Shown here: positions 1 through 6,297 of the stretch, one piece after another
How positions within the stretch are numbered: position 1 is the first letter of the stretch
How the letters are laid out: the number at the start of each line of letters is the position of its first letter
Assembly (NCBI GenBank): GCA_964230195.1
Contig: CAXRGH010000184.1
Span: forward strand, 1-10,841
Direction of reading: 5' to 3'
Length of the DNA: 10,841 nt
Source of the DNA: CAXRGH01 sp964230195
GTDB taxonomy: Bacteria; Pseudomonadota; Gammaproteobacteria; Enterobacterales; Alteromonadaceae
Notes under the pieces: generated by a model
The model's input: only the letters and a program-made list of their open reading frames with translations
What the model was told of the DNA's origin: nothing
Databases searched by the model: none
Made by a program: the position numbers and the translations under genes

Positions 1-723
1 TTTTGCTTTGCGCTGCTTTTCTGCGTTTTGAGCGAGTTTTAACTCAACTTTTTCAAGTGACTTCTTTATCGCTAACTGAATCTCTTTCTGTTGTGCTTGT
101 TGAATCATATCGCTACTTTCTGAGGAGATTTCAGGATTCTGAAGCATTTCTTGTTTCTTATTTAATTTCCATTGCACTCGTTTCAATTCTTTTGCTGCCG
201 CAGCCAGTTTTTCCGACAAAACATGTTGCTCTAAAGCAATCACTTGTTTTAGTTCCGCTTCTATACGTGCTCGTTCAACTTCGTTGGCTGCAGCTTCAAG
301 TTGCATATCTAAGGATTTCTTGTAACTCCTCGACATTTTGTGGCGATTAGCTTCAATAAACTCAGGCGGTATGACAACCTCTGGAGTTTCAACACTCGGC
401 GCGTCGACATTGCTTTGAGCAATCATATTTACGCCATTTACCGGAGAACTTGGTAGTGTCAACTTTACTTTACCGTTCTCTTTATCAACTAACACTATAT
501 CGGTATTCGATTGTTGTACCGTGGTTTGGATGTTAGATAGATCGATATTGCCTGTTGCAAATGAGATGATCTCTTTTGAAAGAATTTGTGATTTTTTGGA
601 AACCTCTTCTGAAATGCTATTACCTAGCAACATGAAGAGTACTCCTTGGCCAATGGCAAGTGAAACAATTACCGCGCCAAAAGCAATAAACAAATAAAAC
701 TTTCCTGAAAGTGTGCCTTTCAT
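1..723 (-). CDS. Membrane-anchored coiled-coil protein, 3' end missing
   Basis: The minus strand is open from an ATG at 723-721 to base 1 without a stop (241 codons), so this is the N-terminal part of a longer protein cut by the window edge. A Shine-Dalgarno-like AGGGAG sits just upstream at 728-733. Residues 1-9 are short and basic (MKGTLSGKF), followed by one hydrophobic segment at about 10-34. This looks like an uncleaved signal anchor that would put the rest in the periplasm. Residues 35-120 are mixed, with a Pro/Val-rich stretch near 107-120. From about 130 to 241 the chain is charged, Ala/Glu/Lys/Gln-rich and heptad-like, consistent with a long coiled coil. I do not recognise the family. 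The layout of one anchor plus a periplasmic helix rod fits several envelope or sensor-like proteins, and nothing in the visible part is catalytic. It is divergent from the exported-protein gene at 1140. The reading frame is secure; the function is unknown. Confidence 0.8.
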   Translation of the reverse strand, partial: MKGTLSGKFYLFIAFGAVIVSLAIGQGVLFMLLGNSISEEVSKKSQILSKEIISFATGNIDLSNIQTTVQQSNTDIVLVDKENGKVKLTLPSSPVNGVNMIAQSNVDAPSVETPEVVIPPEFIEANRHKMSRSYKKSLDMQLEAAANEVERARIEAELKQVIALEQHVLSEKLAAAAKELKRVQWKLNKKQEMLQNPEISSESSDMIQQAQQKEIQLAIKKSLEKVELKLAQNAEKQRKAK

Positions 724-951
724 ACTACTCCCTTTTTTCATCATTCTACTGTAGCGACATGTCCGTGTGAAGGTGGAGATAATCGCATTGTCTAACGTCA
801 TGAGCAAGGAACATACCAATTTTATTACACTATCCTCATTTAATGCCCATCTCCTTGTAGCGACCGTTATTATTGCGTTTCATCGATTGTTTCATCACAT
901 AGCTGAATTGAAACATCAAATTGAAGTGTGTCATACAGTCGTGACTTCCTG

Positions 952-996
952 ATATGGGAATTTTAATTTCCGCATATGGGGAATAACACTGTCCCC
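952..996. repeat. Tandem pair of small hairpins, REP-like
   Basis: Two similar units of about 22 bases stand side by side, each starting ATATGGG(G)AA. The first folds as GGGAA (956-960) with TTTCC (967-971), including one G-U pair. The second folds as GGGGA (978-982) with TCCCC (992-996), a perfect 5-bp stem. Paired small palindromes in a gene-free stretch resemble repetitive extragenic elements. GGGGACA-type ends are, from memory, common in such elements in gammaproteobacteria. Copy number cannot be judged from one window. Confidence 0.35.
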
Positions 997-1097
997 TTCC
1001 TCATAAAAACCCAACAAAAACACTCAAAACACTGATTTATAACGAGTTTATAAAACTGGCACAGTTGGTGCTTTGATTCTCAGAGAAACTACTAAAC

Positions 1098-1119
1098 ACG
1101 ATACTTTTCGCAATATCGT
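1098..1119. repeat. Inverted repeat ACGATA-N10-TATCGT before exported-protein gene
   Basis: A perfect 6-bp inverted repeat (1098-1103 and 1114-1119) is separated by 10 bases and ends about 20 bases before the ATG at 1140. The spacing would suit either a dimeric repressor or a small leader hairpin next to the ribosome binding site. No matching regulator is encoded nearby, and a 6-bp arm can arise by chance. Confidence 0.25.
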
Positions 1120-1139
1120 AATGAAAAAGGAAATTGATT

Positions 1140-1664
1140 ATGACATTCAAAGCATTTGTATTTTCACTTGCCACTATGACTTACTTGGGTTGTGCTGCAA
1201 TCGCCGATAATTTTGATGCAGAAAATCAACAAATCACCATTAAAGTTGATAAAACCGATGATGTATCGGCTAACGTTATTATTGCTATCGGTAATGACAC
1301 CATCAAGCCCAGCCAATTAGCCCTTCAGAACCAAACGGTTTTGGAAAAGGAGCTCTCACATTTACCGGAATACATTCAGCAAAAAGTAATAAAAGTAGTC
1401 AAGAGTATTACAACAGACAAGGATGTGGAGTTAATTGAGTTATCAAAACCCTGCAACATAAAATCAGAGGAAAATAACGACGGTTGCTCCCTGGTCAAGA
1501 AGGTTCACAAGATCCATATCATAGACAGCCACGTGCCTCAAATTGAATTCATTTCGGCACATACAGGTCAACGGATTGCCAAAGCCATTATTGATCTTAT
1601 CAAGCACGGTGAACTCAGCGCGGCAGATAAAAATGCAATCAGAGTGGCGTTGGATATGAATTGA
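1140..1664 (+). CDS. Small exported protein of unknown function
   Basis: I chose the ATG at 1140 over the in-frame TTG at 1134 because AAGGAAA at 1127-1133 lies at good ribosome-binding distance from the ATG. The product is 174 residues. The N-terminus has one Lys and a hydrophobic core (about residues 5-20), then an Ala-Ile-Ala sequence ending at residue 22, a plausible signal peptidase I site. The alternative Leu-Gly-Cys at 16-18 is a poor lipobox because Tyr occupies the -3 position. The mature part, about 150 residues, is hydrophilic with short beta-like stretches (31-36, 45-50) and helical segments. It has two cysteines, C105 and C116, which could form a disulfide in the periplasm. I recognise no family. 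It stands alone on the plus strand, convergent with the phosphoesterase gene, and has an inverted repeat in its leader. Confidence 0.75.
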   Translation: MTFKAFVFSLATMTYLGCAAIADNFDAENQQITIKVDKTDDVSANVIIAIGNDTIKPSQLALQNQTVLEKELSHLPEYIQQKVIKVVKSITTDKDVELIELSKPCNIKSEENNDGCSLVKKVHKIHIIDSHVPQIEFISAHTGQRIAKAIIDLIKHGELSAADKNAIRVALDMN

Positions 1665-1675
1665 AAGGATACTGT

Positions 1676-1753
1676 ATGCACGTACTCGACATTAGCGGCT
1701 AAGATGTCTCATCAGTTTTTGAATGCATTAATGCCGCTCTCTACAACGTTTAA
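1676..1753 (+). pseudogene. Possible remnant reading frame with intact RBS
   Basis: Directly after the stop of the exported-protein gene, AAAGGA (1665-1670) precedes an ATG at 1676. This encodes MHVLDISG, then TAA at 1700-1702. The same frame continues in protein-like fashion for 16 codons (DVSSVFECINAALYNV) to a second TAA at 1751. It could be the decayed start of a second gene of the operon, or a chance frame after a chance RBS. It is too short to assign. Confidence 0.2.
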
Positions 1754-1837
1754 ATAGAAATGCAAGTGACGTTTTCTTAAAACACCGTTAAACCTATCTC
1801 TTTTCCAAACTCAGTCTGGATATTCATAAAATCCTAA

Positions 1838-2788
1838 TCACAAAGTTGATTCGGCGAGTTCAAGTTCATCAGCGCTCGACAAAAAATGGGCTTTGGTAAA
1901 AAATCGCTCTCCTTTCCAATGGTAAGCGCACAATGGATTCTCTTGAGAAGCGGCTCCATAATCAACACAAACAACATTATCAGAGAGCGGATTAGGTTCA
2001 CCATGAAGCGTGTAATGTCCAATCACAACTGGCGTATCAATTGCTAAATGCGAAACATCAATACCAACGGGAATATCCGGAATCGAAGAAGACGCCCCTT
2101 GTTGTACTTGTGCCAAATCACGCAATGAACGCGATGAAGAGCACCACCATTTTTGGCGTATGTGATTCCGTTGAGCTCCCGTTTTATCCTTAAAGAAGAT
2201 GCCTTGAGGCAGTGCAATTTCAGGCCCTTTAAGTAAGGTAGAGAGCATGGTGCATAGCATATGCCCCTCCTCAAACATACTTAACCAAGCGGATGACTTA
2301 AAAGATTTATCTCCATTCAAATACGGTTGAACTGCTTGAATGTAATCTTTGTTCCAACAGGCATGGATTGCGCGAATATCACCGAAATCTAAATAGAGTG
2401 GTAACGTCTTAAACCAATTAATCCAATAATCATGGCGTTCGGTGTTTTGCCCAACCGCCGATAAAAACGCCTCATGTTGACGGATGTTGTGTGGTGTATG
2501 AGGGCGTAATGGCTTTTCGTTATCTTTTCTATAGGTCGCAAATCCAATCGCATTGAGTTCATGGTTGCCCATTACACAATAGGCTTTACCTTGATCAACA
2601 AGCCTTTTAACACGACGCAGTACTTTGAGATGCTGTGTGGCAACAGAAGGCTTGTTATCTATCAAGTCACCCAAAAATACCAACGGAACATCAGCGTTGC
2701 CTTGCGCCTTTATGTGAGCTAACAACTGCTCTAGTTTCGCGTATTGGCCGTGTACATCACCTACAAAAATTAACTCATGATGAAACAT
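1838..2788 (-). CDS. PPP-type metallophosphoesterase (calcineurin-like)
   Basis: The product is a predicted cytoplasmic two-metal phosphoesterase of the PPP/ApaH-like calcineurin superfamily, 316 residues. An ATG seven codons upstream (2809) has no ribosome binding site, whereas GGAGG at 2793-2797 precedes the ATG at 2788, so I start there. Core motifs run in order: GDVHGQ (10-15, metal ligands D11 and H13), GDLID (40-44, D41), GNHE (74-77, N75 and catalytic-type H76), a histidine in IHACW (H142) and GHYT (H258). All expected metal ligands are present, so it should be active. The usual GDxxDR motif reads GDLIDN, with Asn replacing Arg. That Arg normally contacts phosphate in PPP phosphatases, so substrate preference may differ from Ser/Thr phosphatases or ApaH. 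The substrate could be a phosphoprotein, a dinucleoside polyphosphate or another phosphoester; the sequence does not decide. It lies 67 bp downstream of the nuclease gene on the same strand. Confidence 0.85.
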   Translation of the reverse strand: MFHHELIFVGDVHGQYAKLEQLLAHIKAQGNADVPLVFLGDLIDNKPSVATQHLKVLRRVKRLVDQGKAYCVMGNHELNAIGFATYRKDNEKPLRPHTPHNIRQHEAFLSAVGQNTERHDYWINWFKTLPLYLDFGDIRAIHACWNKDYIQAVQPYLNGDKSFKSSAWLSMFEEGHMLCTMLSTLLKGPEIALPQGIFFKDKTGAQRNHIRQKWWCSSSRSLRDLAQVQQGASSSIPDIPVGIDVSHLAIDTPVVIGHYTLHGEPNPLSDNVVCVDYGAASQENPLCAYHWKGERFFTKAHFLSSADELELAESTL

Positions 2789-2797
2789 CACCCCTCC
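2789..2797 (-). promoter_or_regulatory. Ribosome binding site fixing the phosphoesterase start
   Basis: GGAGG followed by GGTG lies immediately before the ATG at 2788-2786. The upstream in-frame ATG at 2809 is preceded by AT-rich sequence without a Shine-Dalgarno match, which makes the seven-residue longer form unlikely. Confidence 0.6.
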
Positions 2798-2824
2798 GTC
2801 CCTGGACATTTTGCATATTGCTAT

Positions 2825-2852
2825 AAAATACAGAATTGTGAATGTAAATCAA
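2825..2852 (-). promoter_or_regulatory. Candidate promoter for the phosphoesterase gene
   Basis: On the minus strand, TTGATT (2852-2847) and TATTTT (2830-2825) are separated by 16 bases in the gap after the nuclease stop codon. Transcription would begin about 30 bases before the phosphoesterase ATG. The match to sigma-70 consensus is moderate and the region is AT-rich. The gene could equally be read from the nuclease promoter. Confidence 0.3.
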
Positions 2853-2855
2853 TTG

Positions 2856-5009
2856 TTAAATACCTTCTGTAACAGGTTTGACACTCACAAGTTTCTCAAA
2901 TGTTTCATTTTTCTGTACCTGAATAAAGAGTTCTGCCGTTGCCCTCGCGTCATCAAGGGCTCTGTGATGCCGCTTCAAGTCAATATTGAACCGCTGACAC
3001 AAAGCATTTAATCGATAAGATGATAATCCAGGGTACAGTTTTCGAGATAATGAAACAGTGCAAAGTTTTGGTCGTTTAAATTGGTGTTCGCTTCGTGCCA
3101 GAGCTTGTTTGATAAATCCATAATCAAAGTTCACGTTATGGGCAACAAAAATACTGTTTTCGGTAAAATTGATGATATCTTCAGCCACGGCATCAAATGT
3201 TGGTGATGCAGCAACCATCTCGTTTGAAATACCGGTCAGATGAGTAATGGATGCTGGAATATGCCGTTCAGGATTGATAAGCGTATGATACTCGTCAACC
3301 ACCTCTCCATTGATGATTTTCACCATCCCGACTTCAGTGATTCGATGAAGCGACGACTGCCCGCCCGTTGTTTCAACATCCACTACTACATAGGGTTGTT
3401 CAGTATCCACAGTCCAGTTGACATGGGTTATTGACGCAGAGAAACCTGAATTGTGGAGTTGACGAATAGCCAGCAACTGATTTTTTCTCAACACATCACC
3501 TGGGGCTTTTATTTCCTCAAATCGAAGGTGCCCACCTTCTATACACATAATATCAGGGAAACCATCATTGTATTGACGAAAATCTTTAGCCATAGCGAGC
3601 AACATCTTGATAATCATCGGCAATTCAGCATGTTCAATCAGTGCCCGGACGGGCTCTAACAACCGTTTGTGCCACTGAAAAATACGATTCACCTTACCAT
3701 ACTCTGACGCTGCAATTCGCGTGACGTGCAATAACAGCACTGAAGCGCTTTCAAAGCCTGCTATTAAAGCTTCAATGTCACTTTGACAATAATCATAGAA
3801 CCGATTTTCTTTTAACACTTTGGGTATACCGTCAAAAGGACTCGATAAATAATTATCGGCGTAAAGTATTTCCCAGAAAGTTAAGCCAAACAGTGTGCGC
3901 CACAATCTATTTTCAGTTCTAAAAACCGTTGTTCCATGGCGGGAATAATAGCTCATGACACCCCGTTCAACGGACTGTTTGTAATTAATATCAATGGCTA
4001 GTTGTCTTACTGAATGGCGCAACATATCGGTAGTTGGACTGGTTCTTTTTTTATTATACTTGCGTTGATAAAAATCTTCTGCAAACAGTGCCAATGCGTC
4101 TGACGATGGATTTGCAATGATCGCCTTCAATGCTTCCTCAACACAGGATTTCTCCCCTTGCCTGTAACGCTCTCGTATCCACTTTTCTTGTCCTGTGGGG
4201 TGTTCTGACGCTTGCCAATATACAAGTGCTTTCTCAGGGTCGGTTTTGGCATAATGGTCACCCAACGTTAACAAATATTTGTCGCGTAACACCTGTGAGT
4301 GTCTATCTGTTGGTTCGGGCATGGTTGACAATGTTTCAATTGCTGCCTGCTCTGTCTTGATGGCTCGCAATTGTGTTGCATAGAAATAGGCACATTCGGC
4401 GGCGGCAGCAGATTCGAAACGAGGCATATCAGTAGCGATATCTGAGCGAATTCGCATTAAGCCTAAGTCTCGCATCGAAAAATGGCTCAAGCTAGCCCCT
4501 AAATGACCAAAATACAGAAACAGCAAAAAATCGACATAACGATGAAATTGAATATAAAGGTAGTTAGCCGGTGACGCCACATTGCGTCGTACTTCATGAA
4601 AATGGGCACAAAACAATGAAGATAATTTTCCCTTACTATATGACTTTTTGATTAATGAGCCGTCAAAACGTTCAAGTACATCATACAACTCTGTTTTTGT
4701 AAGCTGATTAACAATGTCATAAGCGCTTGCAGACCAACATTCAGAGAACCAGCCAAGTGATATTAATTCTTTGAAGTGACTATCGTTATTCTCTATCTCT
4801 TGATAGCGCATTGATGTCACTGAAATTACCGAATACTTTCGATTTGATGCTCTTGCTACGATGCATTGCTGAGGCATGGGTAACTGCTTAAATGTTTTGA
4901 TAAAGCACGCACACTCATCTGGAAGCTGAATGGATTTCTCTCCCTCAAAATACGATAAAAACTCAGAAAAATGCGTTAAATAGTAAAAGGTGGGTAATTG
5001 TCTTTTCAT
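2856..5009 (-). CDS. FAN1-like VRR-NUC nuclease fused to DEDDh exonuclease
   Basis: The 717-residue protein combines two nucleases. Its N-terminus (PTFYYLTHF, then a helical region to about 140) resembles bacterial FAN1 proteins, which cut flapped or crosslinked DNA. Conserved FAN1 segments follow: VERG with E348, and ENRLWRTLFGLTFWE with E366. The PD-(D/E)xK core of the VRR-NUC domain comes next: GFPD (D486), then FEEIKAPGD (E499, K501) and the downstream Gln of DVLRKNQ. Residues 541-696 form a complete DnaQ-like 3'-5' exonuclease: DVETT (D544, E546), HNVNFD (D629) and HHRALDDA (H682, D687). Both active sites look intact. Bacterial FAN1 is usually about 550 residues, so the exonuclease is an addition. 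Start: the ATG at 5009, since homologues begin close to PTFYY. An in-frame TTG at 5030 adds seven residues, and neither start has a strong ribosome binding site. A LexA-like box lies in the candidate promoter upstream. Likely role: DNA repair. Confidence 0.87.
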   Translation of the reverse strand: MKRQLPTFYYLTHFSEFLSYFEGEKSIQLPDECACFIKTFKQLPMPQQCIVARASNRKYSVISVTSMRYQEIENNDSHFKELISLGWFSECWSASAYDIVNQLTKTELYDVLERFDGSLIKKSYSKGKLSSLFCAHFHEVRRNVASPANYLYIQFHRYVDFLLFLYFGHLGASLSHFSMRDLGLMRIRSDIATDMPRFESAAAAECAYFYATQLRAIKTEQAAIETLSTMPEPTDRHSQVLRDKYLLTLGDHYAKTDPEKALVYWQASEHPTGQEKWIRERYRQGEKSCVEEALKAIIANPSSDALALFAEDFYQRKYNKKRTSPTTDMLRHSVRQLAIDINYKQSVERGVMSYYSRHGTTVFRTENRLWRTLFGLTFWEILYADNYLSSPFDGIPKVLKENRFYDYCQSDIEALIAGFESASVLLLHVTRIAASEYGKVNRIFQWHKRLLEPVRALIEHAELPMIIKMLLAMAKDFRQYNDGFPDIMCIEGGHLRFEEIKAPGDVLRKNQLLAIRQLHNSGFSASITHVNWTVDTEQPYVVVDVETTGGQSSLHRITEVGMVKIINGEVVDEYHTLINPERHIPASITHLTGISNEMVAASPTFDAVAEDIINFTENSIFVAHNVNFDYGFIKQALARSEHQFKRPKLCTVSLSRKLYPGLSSYRLNALCQRFNIDLKRHHRALDDARATAELFIQVQKNETFEKLVSVKPVTEGI

Positions 5010-5097
5010 TGATACCAGGCGCTTTAACAACCAGCTAAATCACAGCAACGAAATCAATGCTGCGGATCGCTACACGGTGACATAGTGACTTATAAAT

Positions 5098-5126
5098 TTT
5101 AAATATGTATATTTATACAGTATCAA
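5098..5126 (-). promoter_or_regulatory. Candidate sigma-70 promoter of the nuclease gene
   Basis: Read on the minus strand, TTGATA (5126-5121, five of six to consensus) is followed after exactly 17 bases by TTTAAA (5103-5098, four of six). It would start transcription roughly 80 bases before the ATG at 5009. The spacer is almost entirely filled by the LexA-like box. Confidence 0.45.
5105..5120 (-). promoter_or_regulatory. Putative LexA (SOS) box upstream of the nuclease
   Basis: The minus strand reads CTGTATAAATATACAT, preceded by TA. The gammaproteobacterial LexA consensus is TACTGTATATATATACAGTA. The left half CTGT and the AT-rich centre match; the right half is ACAT instead of ACAG. The site sits between the -35 and -10 elements of the candidate promoter, where LexA would block RNA polymerase. 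Such control would make sense for a DNA-repair nuclease. AT-rich sequence raises the chance of a false match. Confidence 0.45.
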
Positions 5127-5153
5127 GGATAATAGGATCACATCAATCAGTAA

Positions 5154-5174
5154 AGAACATACTGCGTATGTTCT
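5154..5174. repeat. Perfect 9-bp inverted repeat between two genes
   Basis: AGAACATAC (5154-5162) and GTATGTTCT (5166-5174) flank a three-base loop. It lies about 90 bases past the stop of the ADP-ribosylglycohydrolase homologue and just upstream of the nuclease promoter. On the minus strand it is followed by TTACTG, so the U-tract is weak. It could be a terminator for the upstream gene, an operator for a dimeric regulator of the nuclease promoter, or both. Confidence 0.45.
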
Positions 5175-5264
5175 ATTGTTGAGTCTTTCGTGCTAGATAA
5201 TCTAGAAACGATAGTAAAATTAAAGTAGAGAATGTTTTTACTACCATACGCTACACCCAACTTG

Positions 5265-6188
5265 TTATTGAACTGCTCGAAGCAGTTCAAATGCAATACC
5301 CTCAGTTTCAGGTTGTTTTTCATGAGCTTCATGGCACATAGCTTCAGGAATACTGCGAACCCCATACCAAGCCCCCGCCATACTCCCTAATAAGATATAA
5401 GCATATTTAGGGATTTCATGGGTTGAAGCCAATTGTTCAAAAGCACTTTCAAATGAATGACTCTTGTACAAACACCATAAGACTCTTTCGAGGCAAGACA
5501 AGTGATTACAACTGCTTTTTAAATCATCCGCTTCCAATAAATGATAACCACCGCACACAAGTTGTACAACCTGAGTATCCCATGCGTGAGAAATATAATC
5601 TATTTGCTGACGGGACAGTAACAAAGCTTTTTGGATTGGAATATCTTGTTTGTGCGTAACGGCCATGCGAGTAAATAAGGCGACGTATTTAAAACAATCC
5701 ATACATGTATTACGAGCGTGTGTCATAGCAGCGTTTAACATCGATATCATCATGAGTTCTTTAAATGAAGAATCTCGATAAGCGATAGCAATCGGTATTG
5801 CCCGCGTAAGATGAGAGCCATCACTCAAATCATCCTCTTGCGTACCCGCCAACACTATGCCGTGCTCTCGTGCGTTCTCTAATGCCAAACGCAGACTGAG
5901 TGGAAGTGTTGTCCCCCAATCACCATCAAGAAATATCTTTAACCTTTGCATCTGATCTTCTAAATCAAAACCCTTACAATCGATAATGCTTTGTGCAATC
6001 GTCTGTTGTATCGCAGAAATGCATCGATTGTCACAGTTTTCAGAGGGTGAGAAAGTCGATTGGTATGCATGAGACGAATTTATTGTTACCTGATTTATCA
6101 TATTGGCGGCACCGCTAAGATAGCGTTCACCTACGATTGTTCCTATCATTGCACCTTTGGCAAAAGCTCCCCGTGACTGCCCTCTCAT
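5265..6188 (-). CDS. ADP-ribosylglycohydrolase homologue lacking metal ligands
   Basis: The 307-residue protein is collinear with the DraG/ADP-ribosylglycohydrolase family, dinuclear-Mg enzymes that remove ADP-ribose from proteins or small molecules. Family signatures seen: an N-terminal AFAKGAMIGTIVG (8-20), LSDGSHLTRAIPIAI (121-135) matching the family's NGSxMRxxPlai motif, AMTHA (154-158), and the C-terminal SFESAF then GSMAGAWYGVRSIPE (268-282). The metal sites are gone. The usual TDDT aligns with C52-D53-N54-R55. The usual GGDTDT, placed by ungapped alignment to the GSMAGA helix, aligns with H257-E258-I259-P260-K261-Y262, so both aspartates are lost. I infer a catalytically dead or much altered protein. 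The frame is intact, so it is not an obvious pseudogene. Start: the ATG at 6188 has GGAG at 6194-6197. The TTG at 6224 would add 12 residues but lacks support. It lies upstream of the nuclease on the same strand. Confidence 0.75.
   Translation of the reverse strand: MRGQSRGAFAKGAMIGTIVGERYLSGAANMINQVTINSSHAYQSTFSPSENCDNRCISAIQQTIAQSIIDCKGFDLEDQMQRLKIFLDGDWGTTLPLSLRLALENAREHGIVLAGTQEDDLSDGSHLTRAIPIAIAYRDSSFKELMMISMLNAAMTHARNTCMDCFKYVALFTRMAVTHKQDIPIQKALLLSRQQIDYISHAWDTQVVQLVCGGYHLLEADDLKSSCNHLSCLERVLWCLYKSHSFESAFEQLASTHEIPKYAYILLGSMAGAWYGVRSIPEAMCHEAHEKQPETEGIAFELLRAVQ
5268..5290. repeat. 10-bp hairpin over the 3' end of the homologue gene
   Basis: TTGAACTGCT (5268-5277) and AGCAGTTCAA (5281-5290) form a perfect stem around a three-base loop. 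It covers the last codons, directly before the TAA of the ADP-ribosylglycohydrolase homologue. No T-run follows on either strand, so it is not a standard terminator. It may stabilise the 3' end of the transcript or act as part of a weak terminator. Confidence 0.4.
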
Positions 6189-6193
6189 CGGAT

Positions 6194-6197
6194 CTCC
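6194..6197 (-). promoter_or_regulatory. Ribosome binding site choosing the ATG at 6188
   Basis: GGAG lies five bases before the ATG at 6188-6186. The longer frame begins at TTG 6224 in AT-rich sequence with no Shine-Dalgarno match. The family fold also begins right after the ATG, supporting the shorter form. Confidence 0.55.
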
Positions 6198-6297
6198 AGC
6201 GTGACTATTAATAAAATTAAACAACTTTTAAACGATAATGTGACACACACTGTTTGTGTATTAGCCTTTAGTCTTGTATTTGTAACCAAAACCACAT

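Larger units (their letters stand above)
724..1139. other. Divergent intergenic region, 416 bp
   Basis: This gap separates the minus-strand coiled-coil gene from the plus-strand exported-protein gene, so promoters for both should lie here. I see no convincing -35/-10 pair for either. It holds the tandem hairpin element at 952-996, a direct repeat TTTATAA at 1036-1042 and 1047-1053, and an inverted repeat near 1098-1119. A 61-codon plus-strand frame (767-952, GTG start) has no good ribosome binding site and no recognisable protein features, so I do not call it a gene. Confidence 0.5.

Noticed and set aside
3..350. 115-codon plus-strand frame at the left edge
   Set aside because: It lies opposite the coiled-coil gene, which has an RBS, a signal anchor and the longer open frame. 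The Leu/Ser/Val-rich product is the shadow expected opposite Glu/Lys/Gln codons.
767..952. 61-codon plus-strand frame in the divergent gap
   Set aside because: GTG start without a good RBS, no recognisable protein features, and it ends at the hairpin element. Treated as chance.
1671..1687. ACTGTATGCACGTACTC as a second LexA box
   Set aside because: Only CTGT fits. The right half ACTC is a poor match, and the site lies after a gene with no promoter context.
1692..1738. AGCGGC/GCCGCT inverted repeat as terminator of the exported-protein gene
   Set aside because: The loop is about 30 bases and no T-run follows, so it is unlikely to terminate transcription.
5423..5659. 78-codon plus-strand frame inside the ADP-ribosylglycohydrolase homologue
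   Set aside because: It is wholly inside a gene with clear family motifs on the other strand and shows no features of its own.
6244..6262. TGTGA followed by ACACA/TGTGT repeats, resembling a CRP site
   Set aside because: Only one half-site fits. The second half is not TCACA at the required six-base spacing.
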